Origin: an uncultured Methylophilaceae bacterium
GTDB taxonomy: Bacteria; Pseudomonadota; Gammaproteobacteria; Burkholderiales; Methylophilaceae
Length of the DNA: 44,665 nucleotides
Direction: 5' to 3'
NCBI GenBank assembly: GCA_903870995.1
Contig: CAIQFD010000019.1
Coordinates: forward strand, 1 to 44,665
The translations under genes were made by a program, and so were the position numbers. The notes beneath the pieces were generated by a model. It searched no databases, was not told the DNA's origin, and saw nothing but the letters and a program-made list of their open reading frames with translations. The stretch's first letter is position 1. Every line of letters starts with the position of its first letter. Shown here piece after piece: positions 1 through 9,241 of the stretch.

Positions 1-791
<791 letters not shown>

Positions 792-841
792 TTACTTAAT
801 TTAATTACTAAAAATTCTTTAATCCGAAAAGGTGGGGCTTA

Positions 842-1132
842 TTAAGCCTCTATTACACCCATTAGGTCTGACTCAGTCATCACTAAAAATTCGTTACCGT
901 CGATTTTTACGGTTTGGCCAGCGTATTTACCAAACAACACTTTGTCGCCAACTTTAACGTCAAGTGTAATCACTTTACCGTTGTCATCTTTTTTACCTGG
1001 ACCTACAGCGATTACTTCGCCTTGATCTGGTTTTTCAGTTGCTGTGTCTGGAATTACGATGCCAGATGCAGTTGTACGCACTTCTTCTAAACGCTTAACA
1101 ATCACACGGTCGTGTAAAGGACGAATTTTCAT
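842..1132 (-). CDS. groES: Co-chaperonin GroES
   Basis: GroES is the 10-kDa lid of the GroEL chamber. The 96-residue product starts [14 protein letters not shown] and contains the mobile-loop region ([14 protein letters not shown], about residues 17-30) and the typical C-terminal [15 protein letters not shown]. Length and sequence match a normal full-length GroES. It is the first gene of the groES-groEL operon. The leader upstream (1133-1250) carries a sigma-32-like promoter and a CIRCE operator, so heat-shock control at two levels is likely. Confidence 0.98.
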   Translation of the reverse strand: MKIRPLHDRVIVKRLEEVRTTASGIVIPDTATEKPDQGEVIAVGPGKKDDNGKVITLDVKVGDKVLFGKYAGQTVKIDGNEFLVMTESDLMGVIEA

Positions 1133-1189
1133 AAACGAACTCCTTAATAATTGAATAAATAACGAATAACAAAAATCTTGGGATGCATT

Positions 1190-1216
1190 TTAGCACTCCT
1201 GTCCATCGACTGCTAA
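1190..1216 (-). promoter_or_regulatory. CIRCE operator (HrcA binding site)
   Basis: The element reads TTAGCACTC, nine bases, GACTGCTAA. The CIRCE consensus is TTAGCACTC-N9-GAGTGCTAA, so there is one mismatch, in the second arm. It sits just downstream of the sigma-32-like -10 box, about where transcription would start, and before groES. HrcA repression of groESL is known for this family of sites; hrcA itself is not in the window. Confidence 0.9.
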
Positions 1217-1218
1217 TA

Positions 1219-1246
1219 CTTTGGGGCGAGAGATTAGGATTTCAAG
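1219..1246 (-). promoter_or_regulatory. Sigma-32-type heat-shock promoter of groESL
   Basis: On the minus strand the -35 box CTTGAAA (1246-1240) is followed, after 13 bases, by CCCCAAAG (1226-1219). The RpoH consensus is CTTGAAA, 13-17 bases, then CCCCATNT, so the -35 matches fully and the -10 nearly so. It lies about 90 bases upstream of the groES start and directly upstream of the CIRCE element. The call is from motif match only. Confidence 0.75.
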
Positions 1247-1359
1247 GGCTATGATGAAATCTTTTGTCATAAAAATTTTGTAAATAAAATCTATAAGCAA
1301 ATTTAACGCAATCAGCGATAATAACGATATTGCTAGTTTTAGCTTGAAGGATACGTATT

Positions 1360-1950
1360 GTGAGTGAAATCTTGGGTCAAATAGGCGCGCAGCCAGCGGT
1401 CATTGAGCAATTGAATTTAGCATTTGATGCTGACCAAGATCGTTTGTTATTTAAGGTGGGCTTGTCTGACAATACTGAGCTTGCGATTTGGATTACGCGA
1501 AGGATTGCTAAGTCTATTTCGGCGTGGTTACAGGGGAATCAGGGGGCAGTTGATTTGCCTATGCAAGTAGTTGTGATGAATGCGCAGGGCGGTTTGGAAG
1601 AAGTGGCCCCTAAAATGATGTCTGCATCGGCAATGAGCCCAGAAGCTATTTTGCAAAGTGCAGCACCAAATTTAGACTTTAGTACGCAATATCAGGCTAA
1701 CCGTACGTCACGTTTACAAGCGCCTATGTTGGCGAATGCCTGCAAAGTGTTGAGTGATAATGCAACGCAATTCGTGCTCGAATTTACTGCCAAAGAGGGT
1801 ATCAACGCCCAAGTCTCTTTTAATGCTGAGTTGAAGATTGCATTCGGCAATATGTTGCAATTGGCTACTAAAGAGGCGGCTTGGGATATTGGTGTACAAA
1901 ACAGTCATTTCGTCACACCGCAAATGAGCTCGAGTCAGGTTCTACACTAG
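1360..1950 (+). CDS. Conserved hypothetical protein upstream of bioA
   Basis: I do not recognise this 196-residue protein. It starts at GTG 1360 (MSEILGQIGAQ), with a GAAGGA ribosome site about 7 bases upstream. It shows no signal peptide or membrane segment, is fairly acidic, and has a long hydrophilic middle. The stop TAG overlaps the GTG start of bioA by one base, so the two genes are probably translationally coupled. A possible role linked to biotin synthesis would be guesswork. Confidence 0.8.
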   Translation: MSEILGQIGAQPAVIEQLNLAFDADQDRLLFKVGLSDNTELAIWITRRIAKSISAWLQGNQGAVDLPMQVVVMNAQGGLEEVAPKMMSASAMSPEAILQSAAPNLDFSTQYQANRTSRLQAPMLANACKVLSDNATQFVLEFTAKEGINAQVSFNAELKIAFGNMLQLATKEAAWDIGVQNSHFVTPQMSSSQVLH

Positions 1951-3254
1951 TGAATAATAAAGACTTGCTTAGTCGTAGCTTAAAGTCAGTGTGGCACCCA
2001 TGCACACAGATGAAGGCGCACGAAACTTTGCCATTGCTACCGATTGCTAGCGGTGAGGGTGTCTGGCTTAAGGATTTTGAGGGTAAGCGTTATTTAGATG
2101 GTGTGAGTTCTTGGTGGGTCAATTTGTTTGGTCATAATGAACCCCGAATTAAAACTGCCATTAGTGAACAGTTGGACACCTTAGAACATGTCATGCTTGC
2201 TGGGTTTACCCATGAGCCTGTCGTGCAGTTATCGGAAAAGCTAGGCTTGCTCACTGGGCTTGGTCATTGTTTTTATGCTTCGGATGGGGCCTCTGCGACT
2301 GAAATAGCGCTCAAAATGAGCTTTCATTATTGGCGCAATATTGGCCAGCCAGAAAAGAATCAATTTTTAAGTCTGCAAAATAGCTATCACGGTGAAACCA
2401 TCGGAGCTTTATCGGTGACTGATGTCGCTATTTTCAAAGATACTTATGCGCCCTTGCTGCGTCAAAGTGCACAAATGCCATCACCAGATGCCCGCCTGGC
2501 TGAAGCGGGTGAGAGTGCGGAAGCTTACGCAAATCGCTGTGCAGATTTTTTAGAAACTTATATAAAGCAACATCATGCTGACATTGCAGCATTTATTGTT
2601 GAGCCATTGATTCAATGTGCTTCTGGTATGGGGATGTATTCTTCTGTTTATCTCAAGCGTGCGCGAGAAATCTGTACCCAGTATCAGGTGCATTTGATTG
2701 CGGATGAAATTGCGGTAGGCTTTGGGCGAACAGGGACGATGTTTGCCTCCGAGCAGTCGAATATTAAGCCTGATTTTATTTGTCTTTCAAAAGGTATTAC
2801 CGGTGGTTATTTGCCTTTATCAGTGACGCTGACGACCGATGAGATCTATCTGGCATTTTATGATGACAGCGTAGCGCGGGGCTTTTTACATTCACATAGT
2901 TACACTGGCAATGCCTTGGCATGTAGCGCTGCTTTGGCAACCTTAGCCATTTTTGAGCAAGACGATGTCCTCTCTAAAAACCAATCAAAAACTACTTATA
3001 TCAATAATCAAATTAGCACATGGCAAGGCTTGCCAATAGCGCACATTCGTAATCAAGGCATGGTATGGGCCTTTGATGTGCAAACAAAAAACCAACAATT
3101 TCAGCGAGATTTTTATCTACAAGGGCTGGCGCAAGGTTTGTTACTTCGCCCAATTGGTAATACTGTTTATTGGATGCCGCCATATGTAATTAGCCCAGAT
3201 GAAATGGATTTTATGATCAACACGACCAAGCAGTTGGTGATGACGTGCGCATAA
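1950..3254 (+). CDS. bioA: Adenosylmethionine-8-amino-7-oxononanoate aminotransferase (biotin synthesis)
   Basis: BioA is a PLP-dependent class III aminotransferase that converts KAPA to DAPA, with S-adenosylmethionine as usual amino donor. The protein has VWHPCTQM near the N-terminus, GVSSWWVNLFGH, the ADEIAVGFGRTG segment (PLP aspartate about residue 252) and SKGITGGYLPLS with the Schiff-base lysine (about residue 281). The frame is open further upstream, but I choose GTG 1950, which overlaps the previous stop (TAGTG) and gives 434 residues, normal for the family. The 3' end overlaps the start of dacB by 10 bases. No other bio genes are in the window. Confidence 0.95.
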   Translation: MNNKDLLSRSLKSVWHPCTQMKAHETLPLLPIASGEGVWLKDFEGKRYLDGVSSWWVNLFGHNEPRIKTAISEQLDTLEHVMLAGFTHEPVVQLSEKLGLLTGLGHCFYASDGASATEIALKMSFHYWRNIGQPEKNQFLSLQNSYHGETIGALSVTDVAIFKDTYAPLLRQSAQMPSPDARLAEAGESAEAYANRCADFLETYIKQHHADIAAFIVEPLIQCASGMGMYSSVYLKRAREICTQYQVHLIADEIAVGFGRTGTMFASEQSNIKPDFICLSKGITGGYLPLSVTLTTDEIYLAFYDDSVARGFLHSHSYTGNALACSAALATLAIFEQDDVLSKNQSKTTYINNQISTWQGLPIAHIRNQGMVWAFDVQTKNQQFQRDFYLQGLAQGLLLRPIGNTVYWMPPYVISPDEMDFMINTTKQLVMTCA

Positions 3255-4654
3255 TTCTTGCCATTTTATTGGCCATTTCCTCTGAGCTAACATGCGCTCA
3301 AAATGCCCAGTTGCCTCTCCCTGTCATGCAAGCGCTTCAATCTGAAAATGTGCCATTAGAAAATGTCAGTATTTATGTTCAGCGTGTCGATGCGCCACAA
3401 GCCTTATTAACCTACCAGGCTGATTTGGCACGTAATCCAGCATCAGTGATGAAGTTATTGACGAGCTATGCCGCGCTTGATTTGCTTGGCCCCTCATATC
3501 GTTGGAAAACACAATTTTATGGCTTAAATCAGCCGCAGCAAGGCATGTTGCAAGGCGGACTTTGGATCAAAGGCTCTGGCGACCCCGCCTTAAATACTGC
3601 GCATTTGGCCGAGGTGGCGAGTGAGTTAAAACAGAAATTTGATTTGAATGAGATCTGCTGTGAAATCTTCTTAGATAATAGTGCTTATGCACTGCAGAGT
3701 TTTGATGCGGCAGCTTTTGATGGCAAGCCTAATCGTGCATACAACGCCCCGGCTGAGGCTTTGATGGTTAACCAGCAAGCCATTCGTCTTCAATTGCTTC
3801 CTAGCAACGACAAAGTGACTGTGGTCGTTTATCCATATTGGCAATCGCTCATTAAGCGTATTGATATCAAGCCGATTGGCGGCGACTGTGGCGACTGGAA
3901 GAATGGCTTACAAATCAAGCGTGAAAGCCATATGCTAAGTGTGCACGGTGAATACCCAGTCAGTTGTGGTGATAAGTACTTGGATGTGAATTGGCAGGGG
4001 ACAGAATATGTTGCTGGCCTTTTTTATACTGCATGGGAACAAGCAGGTGGACGCTGGACTCAGACTGATAAAACGCAAACGCGTAGGGGGAATGTGCCAG
4101 AAAATGGCGTGTTGCTAACCGAACATGCATCGCCTGCCCTAGCGGAAATGTTACGCGAGATGAATAAAACGAGTAACAACGTCATGGCGCGCGCTTTGTA
4201 TCTAAGTTTGAGCCGTGCAAATGACCCAAGCCAAGTGGCCTCTCCCACTAAAAGTGAGCAAGTTCTGAAAACTTGGCTACAAGGCAAAGGATTTAATTTT
4301 TCTGAGCTAGTGCTTGAGAATGGTGCAGGGCTTTCAAGGTTAGAACGCATTAGCGCTGCGCATTTAGGACTCTTGCTGAATGATGCTTTTCATAGTCCAG
4401 TCATGTCTGAACTTACTGCTTCGTTGCCTATCTACGGTGTAGATGGTTCATTAAGTAAACGTAAGGATGGCGGTTTGTATGGCCGAGCCCATTTAAAAAC
4501 TGGATCTCTTGAAAATGTAAGAAGTATTGCTGGCTACGTGCTTGATGCTAAGGGCCGTTATTGGTCGTTGGTGTTTATGGTAAATGGCACAAAATCAGAG
4601 GCGACTAAGCCAGCCCAAGATGCCTTATTAAATTGGGTTTATCAACAAGAATAA
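3245..4654 (+). CDS. dacB: D-alanyl-D-alanine carboxypeptidase/endopeptidase (PBP4 type)
   Basis: This is a periplasmic class C penicillin-binding protein that trims peptidoglycan cross-links and stem peptides. It is 469 residues long with an N-terminal signal peptide (hydrophobic stretch in residues 2-12, cleavage probably near TCA-QN). The three active-site motifs are in order: SVMK (67-70), SNN (310-312) and KTG (418-420). The large insertion between the first two motifs is typical of PBP4. The GTG start overlaps the end of bioA by 10 bases, so it is probably co-transcribed, although the two functions are unrelated. Confidence 0.95.
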   Translation: MRIILAILLAISSELTCAQNAQLPLPVMQALQSENVPLENVSIYVQRVDAPQALLTYQADLARNPASVMKLLTSYAALDLLGPSYRWKTQFYGLNQPQQGMLQGGLWIKGSGDPALNTAHLAEVASELKQKFDLNEICCEIFLDNSAYALQSFDAAAFDGKPNRAYNAPAEALMVNQQAIRLQLLPSNDKVTVVVYPYWQSLIKRIDIKPIGGDCGDWKNGLQIKRESHMLSVHGEYPVSCGDKYLDVNWQGTEYVAGLFYTAWEQAGGRWTQTDKTQTRRGNVPENGVLLTEHASPALAEMLREMNKTSNNVMARALYLSLSRANDPSQVASPTKSEQVLKTWLQGKGFNFSELVLENGAGLSRLERISAAHLGLLLNDAFHSPVMSELTASLPIYGVDGSLSKRKDGGLYGRAHLKTGSLENVRSIAGYVLDAKGRYWSLVFMVNGTKSEATKPAQDALLNWVYQQE

Positions 4655-4724
4655 GGCTTACTTTCATTGAGCATAGCCTTACAAGTCGGGTATGATATTT
4701 AAGATTTTTCTTTTGGAGCACAGC

Positions 4725-5183
4725 ATGAAAAAAAGTACATTAATGGCAAGCGCTTTGATGATTGCCATGCTCGCTATCACTGGCTGTAAGGCCGATTCAA
4801 AAACATCTATTAAGGAAACTGCAATGACACAAAACGTAACAGAACTCGTCAAGAATGACACGGTAATTGGTGAAGGTCGTGAAGCGGAAGCAGGTTTTAA
4901 CGTCACAGTGCATTACACAGGTTGGTTGTACGACCCAAGCAAAGCGGATGGCAAAGGCGCTAAGTTTGACAGCTCATTAGATCGTCATGAGCCTTTTGTG
5001 TTTTTCTTAGGCGGTGGCCAAGTGATTCAAGGATGGGATGAAGGCTTTGCTGGAATGAAAGTTGGCGGTAAACGTACTTTAATTATCCCGCCACACATGG
5101 GCTACGGTGTTCATGGTGCTGGTGGTGTAATTCCGCCAAATGCCACATTGATTTTTGATGTTGAGTTGTTAGGCATCAAATAA
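4725..5183 (+). CDS. FKBP-type peptidyl-prolyl isomerase, lipoprotein
   Basis: This enzyme catalyses cis-trans isomerisation of proline bonds and probably acts in the periplasm, membrane-tethered. I choose ATG 4725 (MKKSTLMAS) over the upstream in-frame ATG 4692. A TTTGGAG ribosome site lies just before 4725, and this start gives a clean lipoprotein signal with lipobox LAITGC. The C-terminal ~105 residues form one FKBP domain: [11 protein letters not shown], then [15 protein letters not shown], then PPHMGYG and [16 protein letters not shown]. The product is 152 residues. It stands about 70 bases after dacB and 40 bases before the OsmC-like gene. Confidence 0.93.
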   Translation: MKKSTLMASALMIAMLAITGCKADSKTSIKETAMTQNVTELVKNDTVIGEGREAEAGFNVTVHYTGWLYDPSKADGKGAKFDSSLDRHEPFVFFLGGGQVIQGWDEGFAGMKVGGKRTLIIPPHMGYGVHGAGGVIPPNATLIFDVELLGIK

Positions 5184-5222
5184 AGGCTAAGTAACTCATT
5201 AATTTTTAGCAAAGGCAGTGCA

Positions 5223-5642
5223 ATGAAAGTACGAGTGAAGTGGGTTGAAGATGTCTGTTTTATGGGTGAGACGGAGAGTAGTCACGCCGTGATTATGGAT
5301 GGCTCGCCAGAAATCGGTGGACGTAACCTAGGTATGCGCCCAATGGAAATTTTGCTCGTTGGTATGGGTGGGTGCTCGTCTATTGATGTGGTCACGATTC
5401 TTAAAAAGTCACGTCAAGCCATCACCAATTGCGTTGCAGAAATTACTGCTGAGCGTGCTGATGAAATCCCAAAAGTGTTTACTAAGATTCACGCACATTT
5501 TGTGGTGACGGGTAAAAATTTAAATGCTACGCAGGTAGAGCGTGCGGTGAGTTTGTCTGCTGAGAAGTACTGTTCAGCCTCTATTATGCTAGGAAAAGCT
5601 GCAGAAATGAGCCACAGCTTTGAGATTAAAGAGGCTGATTAG
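5223..5642 (+). CDS. OsmC/YhfA family protein
   Basis: OsmC-fold proteins reduce organic hydroperoxides with a cysteine pair; the YhfA branch is of less certain function. The 139-residue product has the usual landmarks: MRPMEILLVGMGGCSSIDV with the first cysteine, and EKYCSASIMLGK with the second. The length fits the family. A ribosome site (AAAGGCAG) precedes ATG 5223. The gene converges on DUF2322, with only 3 bases between the two stop codons. Confidence 0.92.
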   Translation: MKVRVKWVEDVCFMGETESSHAVIMDGSPEIGGRNLGMRPMEILLVGMGGCSSIDVVTILKKSRQAITNCVAEITAERADEIPKVFTKIHAHFVVTGKNLNATQVERAVSLSAEKYCSASIMLGKAAEMSHSFEIKEAD

Positions 5643-5645
5643 TTT

Positions 5646-5969
5646 TTAGTTTGATGCTTCAATGATTGAAACAGTCAGTACATCGCCTGTTTCAATCACT
5701 TCAAATAGTCGGTCGATATTTGGGTGCTTGCCTGGATTTTCTTCGGCGTCTTGTGTGTGCTCTGCATAAATTTTCAAACCATCTTTTGCAGCATCTTTGT
5801 TGATGCTGCCCCATTTTTCGAATAAATGGTGGTAAACCTTCACCGAGCCTTGGCTTCCTGGTTTGTTTTCAATCACGCCTGCATTTGACCCATCAGCTTT
5901 AGCCAATTCGATTTTTTGAATATGATCGCTGTTTTCTAAACTGGCTAAATTTTCGCTAAATTTCTTCAT
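5646..5969 (-). CDS. DUF2322 family protein
   Basis: This is a 107-residue cytosolic protein of unknown function. The pattern of the family as I recall it is visible: IENKPGSQGSVKVYHHL in the centre and GLKIYAEHTQDAEENPGKHPNIDRL toward the C-terminus. No signal peptide, membrane segment or catalytic motif is apparent. It is followed on the same strand by no other gene and preceded (36 bases) by coq7 reading away from the same side. Assignment is by recognised sequence pattern. Confidence 0.85.
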   Translation of the reverse strand: MKKFSENLASLENSDHIQKIELAKADGSNAGVIENKPGSQGSVKVYHHLFEKWGSINKDAAKDGLKIYAEHTQDAEENPGKHPNIDRLFEVIETGDVLTVSIIEASN

Positions 5970-6004
5970 GTGTCTTTGCTTACGCTTTCTATTTTACGAT
6001 TGAT

Positions 6005-6628
6005 TTATAAGTGGTAAGTGGTTGAAGTCATGACTTTTGACATGGCCTGCATAGCCGCTTTAACAGGGCTTGGTAGTTCTGCACCACCTAAGTGTATCGC
6101 AGTTGCTGCATGCTCAGCTTCATCTGTTTTCATTTGTTCTAAAATGGCACGGCTTTTGTTATCTGCAGTTGGTAATTCATCTAAATGACGGTTAAGATGT
6201 GCGCCTACTTGGCGCTCAGTTTCTGCCAAAAAGCCTAAATTCCATTTGTCACCAAGCGCTCCAGCAATTGCCCCTAGCGTAAAAGATCCGGCGTACCAAA
6301 TTGGATTGAGTAAGCTGGTGCGGCCACCAAGTTCATGGATACGTTTTTCGCACCAAGCCAAGTGTTCGGTCTCTTCTTTCGATGCATGTTCTAAAGCGCG
6401 CACCGTTTCAGGATTCTTAGCGGTAAGGGCTTGGCCATTATAAAGCGCTTGGGCACAAACTTCGCCGCAATGATTGATGCGCATTAAGGCACCTGCGTGG
6501 CGCTTATCATCAGCACTTAATTCTGTGGTTGGTGCAATATTTTGATCTGGATGCGGGCGAATGCTATGGGCATTAGCCGCTAAGGTTTTTAAGCCTTTGT
6601 CTAATTCGATAATGAGTCGATCTAGCAT
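6005..6628 (-). CDS. coq7: Demethoxyubiquinone hydroxylase Coq7
   Basis: Coq7 is a di-iron monooxygenase that adds the last ring hydroxyl in ubiquinone synthesis, at the inner membrane. The 207-residue protein has the carboxylate/histidine ligands in two repeats: [12 protein letters not shown] (Glu about 56), [11 protein letters not shown] (Glu 86, His 89), a middle Glu in [11 protein letters not shown], and [10 protein letters not shown] near residue 170. Length and motif spacing match bacterial Coq7. A perfect terminator hairpin lies between this gene and the ctpA stop. Confidence 0.96.
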   Translation of the reverse strand: MLDRLIIELDKGLKTLAANAHSIRPHPDQNIAPTTELSADDKRHAGALMRINHCGEVCAQALYNGQALTAKNPETVRALEHASKEETEHLAWCEKRIHELGGRTSLLNPIWYAGSFTLGAIAGALGDKWNLGFLAETERQVGAHLNRHLDELPTADNKSRAILEQMKTDEAEHAATAIHLGGAELPSPVKAAMQAMSKVMTSTTYHL

Positions 6629-6664
6629 ATTTATATATCACTAATCATCTTGAGAAAACCAAAA

Positions 6665-6689
6665 TGAGGGCAAGCCTAGCTTGCCCTCA
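6665..6689 (-). terminator. Intrinsic terminator after ctpA
   Basis: A perfect 10-bp stem (TGAGGGCAAG / CTTGCCCTCA) with loop CCTAG lies 11 bases past the ctpA stop. On the minus strand it is followed by a T-rich stretch, as expected for a Rho-independent terminator of ctpA. Confidence 0.88.
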
Positions 6690-6699
6690 ACCTTCGTGA

Positions 6700-8097
6700 T
6701 TATTTCTTGCTCGGCGCTAAAATGTCGATACCTTTAAGCAAGTTAACTGCTTGCATAAATTGGTAGTCAGTTTTAGTTCCAGCTTCCATTGGCGTTTTGT
6801 CTGCTGATTGTTTGTCGTCTTTTTTCACTGTAGGTGGTTTTGGTGCTTCTTTCGTTGTTGCTTCCGCTTCTTTAGGATTCGACAAGTGATTACTTAAATC
6901 GGCTTCGCGCAAGTTCATGCCTTGGTCGGCGGTGTTCACAGTCGCATCTTCTACCACGATATCAGGCACAATGCCTTTTGCTTGAATAGAGCGACCATTT
7001 GGCGTGAAGTAACGCGCTGTAGTCAGCTTAATCGCTGTACCGTTGTTCATTGGTAGGATTGTTTGCACAGAGCCTTTACCGAAGCTTTGTGTGCCCATAA
7101 TCACTGCACGTTTGTGGTCTTGCAATGCGCCAGATACGATTTCTGAGGCAGAAGCCGAGCCGCCATTAATCAATACCACCATCGGTACGGTTTTGATGTC
7201 GGCTGGCAAATCACGTAAGTAATCGGCAGCTTCTCCACCGCGTGCGTAATTTGCTGGGTTGGCGGTCAAGCGCATTTTTGCATCTTCAGTACGGCCTTCT
7301 GTATAAACCACCAGTGCGTCTTTAGGCACAAATGCAGCACTAATGCCAACAGCCGCTGTGATTAAACCACCTGGGTTATTACGTAAATCAAGTACTAAGC
7401 CCTTCAATGGGCCTTTGTTTTGCTCGCGTAATGCTTTGATTGCTTTCGCAAGGTCTTCGCCAGAGTGTTCTTGGAACTGGGTAACGCGAAGGTAAGCGTA
7501 GCCAGGTTCTGGTAATTTGTATTTAACGCTTTGCGTTTTGATGATTGCGCGGACGAGTGTGATGTAAAGAGGCTTGTTCTCGCCTTTGCGTAAAATAGTC
7601 AGCTTAATTGAAGTGTTTGGTTTGCCACGCATAATTTTCACTGCGTCATTGAGTGACATCCCTTTTACAAGCTTCTCATCCAATTGCATGATTAAGTCGC
7701 CAGATTTCACACCCGCTTTAAATGCTGGGGAGTCTTCAATTGGAGAAATCACTTTTACTAAGCCATCTTCCATCCCAACTTCAATTCCCAAGCCACCGAA
7801 TTCGCCTTGTGTTCCAGCTTGTAGGTCTTTAAAGCCCTCAACGTCCAGGAAAGAAGAATGAGGATCTAAGCCAGTTAACATGCCATTGATCGCTTCGTTG
7901 ATCAGCTTCTTGTCCTCGACAGTTTCAACGTAATCACTTTTAATCTTGCCATAAACTTCAGCGAAGGTACGTAATTCATCTAGCGGTAGCTGTGGCTTAG
8001 TTTCTTTTTCAGCAACTGCTGGATAGTTCAGACTTAAGCTGACGCCCAAGACTGCGCCAATGACAACTAAGCTGATTTTTTCAAATTTTGTACGCAT
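6700..8097 (-). CDS. ctpA: Carboxy-terminal processing protease, S41 family (CtpA)
   Basis: CtpA-type serine proteases cleave C-terminal tails of envelope proteins. The 465-residue product has an N-terminal hydrophobic signal/anchor (about residues 9-29), a PDZ domain (about 98-180, with GGLGIEVG and SGDLIMQLD) and the S41 catalytic core. The serine lies in GGSASASEI (Ser 316 by spacing to the Prc family) and the lysine in QSFGKGSVQ (Lys 341). LRNNPGGL precedes them. The C-terminal ~80 residues are Lys/Thr-rich and low in complexity. An NlpC/P60 wall hydrolase and SelW-like gene lie upstream. Confidence 0.95.
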   Translation of the reverse strand: MRTKFEKISLVVIGAVLGVSLSLNYPAVAEKETKPQLPLDELRTFAEVYGKIKSDYVETVEDKKLINEAINGMLTGLDPHSSFLDVEGFKDLQAGTQGEFGGLGIEVGMEDGLVKVISPIEDSPAFKAGVKSGDLIMQLDEKLVKGMSLNDAVKIMRGKPNTSIKLTILRKGENKPLYITLVRAIIKTQSVKYKLPEPGYAYLRVTQFQEHSGEDLAKAIKALREQNKGPLKGLVLDLRNNPGGLITAAVGISAAFVPKDALVVYTEGRTEDAKMRLTANPANYARGGEAADYLRDLPADIKTVPMVVLINGGSASASEIVSGALQDHKRAVIMGTQSFGKGSVQTILPMNNGTAIKLTTARYFTPNGRSIQAKGIVPDIVVEDATVNTADQGMNLREADLSNHLSNPKEAEATTKEAPKPPTVKKDDKQSADKTPMEAGTKTDYQFMQAVNLLKGIDILAPSKK

Positions 8098-8243
8098 GAA
8101 ATAAAAATTCCTTCACTGACTTTATAAGTTGCAAATTACCCAAAAGGGAAATTAAAAATGATGGTTGAGATAATATCGTGTTGCGCTACTTAAACCAATT
8201 GAAATAACATGTCTTAACGAATTTTTGCCATATCTAAGGTTAC

Positions 8244-8525
8244 ATGGAAAAACAAATAAATAAGCTTGAAATCGAGTACTGCACGCAATGTCATTGGTTG
8301 CTTCGTGCCACTTGGATGGCGCAAGAACTTTTAACGACCTTTAACACAGACATCACTAGTCTTGCGCTAGTTCCTGGCACCGGTGGTATTTTTGAAGTAA
8401 GGTTGAATGGTGCGGTCATTTATTCTCGTAAAGAAACAGGCCGTTTCCCAGAATCCAAAGAGCTTAAGCAATTAGTACGTGATGTGATTGACCCTGAAAG
8501 ACCGCTGGGGCACAGTGATCGTTAG
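8244..8525 (+). CDS. SelT/SelW/SelH (Rdx) family protein, cysteine form
   Basis: Rdx proteins are small thioredoxin-fold redox proteins; many eukaryotic members carry selenocysteine. The 93-residue product has the motif EYCTQCHWLLRA with Cys 13 and Cys 16, so the selenocysteine position is a plain cysteine. The segment GTGGIFEVRLNG and the C-terminal FPESKELKQLVRD are characteristic. It is transcribed divergently from ctpA and converges with the NlpC/P60 gene. The substrate is unknown. Confidence 0.92.
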   Translation: MEKQINKLEIEYCTQCHWLLRATWMAQELLTTFNTDITSLALVPGTGGIFEVRLNGAVIYSRKETGRFPESKELKQLVRDVIDPERPLGHSDR

Positions 8526-8535
8526 CGCCTGAAAA

Positions 8536-9117
8536 CTACTTTGTTGGCTTGTTAAGTTCAGTGCTGGCGAGCTCTTTTGCATCAACGCGACGGGCGCCAG
8601 TAAAACGTTTTGACCAGTAACTATCATTCATGTCAGCCACGCTGACGCTACTGCCGGTACTTGGTGAATGAATAAAACGGTTGTTGCCAACGTAAATGCC
8701 TACGTGAGAATACACGGATTTCATGGTGTTAAAAAACACCAAATCACCGGGCTGTAATTCCGTTTCGGTCACATTTTGACCAACTTGACTCATCGCGCGT
8801 GCGCCGTGCGGCAATGTTAAGTTAGCGGCTTCTTTGAATACGTAACGCACGAAGCCACTACAATCAAATCCAGAGTCTGGCGTAATTCCGCCGTATTTAT
8901 ATTTCACGCCTGTCTGGCTAAGGGCGTGCAAAATTATTTCTTGCGCAGTGCTTGTCCAAGAATTGTTTGATTCGGTTTCTTGTGCAGCATTTGAAGCGGC
9001 ATTTGCCTCATCGTTGCTTTGCGATAAGAATGGAAAATCAAATGCAAGGGCGAGATTAGACACCCCTAACAAAAGGCTTAACGCGACCGCACATGATGTT
9101 TTTTTCAAATTTATCAT
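8536..9117 (-). CDS. NlpC/P60 family peptidoglycan hydrolase
   Basis: This is a secreted cysteine peptidase that cuts peptidoglycan stem peptides. The 193-residue protein has a signal peptide (residues 1 to about 25, ending LALA) and an unstructured linker rich in Asn/Ala/Glu. The C40 domain follows, with Cys 86 in DSGFDCSGFV, His 138 in SHVGIYVG and His 150 in RFIHSPSTG as likely triad. LQPGDLVFF is also conserved. The length is typical of single-domain members such as the Spr/NlpC type. Confidence 0.94.
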   Translation of the reverse strand: MINLKKTSCAVALSLLLGVSNLALAFDFPFLSQSNDEANAASNAAQETESNNSWTSTAQEIILHALSQTGVKYKYGGITPDSGFDCSGFVRYVFKEAANLTLPHGARAMSQVGQNVTETELQPGDLVFFNTMKSVYSHVGIYVGNNRFIHSPSTGSSVSVADMNDSYWSKRFTGARRVDAKELASTELNKPTK

Positions 9118-9241
9118 CTAGATATTATAAAACGAAGCCGTCATTTTTCCTAATCAGCCACATGTTTGGGCGAGACATGGCATGGGTGAAGCCTGTGCCG
9201 ATAAATGCTATAGTTCGGACATCTTTTTGACAGCACCACAC

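Noticed and set aside
4692-4724. Upstream ATG start for the FKBP lipoprotein
   Set aside because: It lacks a ribosome site and would add 11 residues before the lipoprotein signal, whereas ATG 4725 has one and gives a normal signal.
8280-8295. Selenocysteine in the SelW-like protein
   Set aside because: Both positions of the CxxC motif are ordinary cysteine codons; there is no in-frame TGA.
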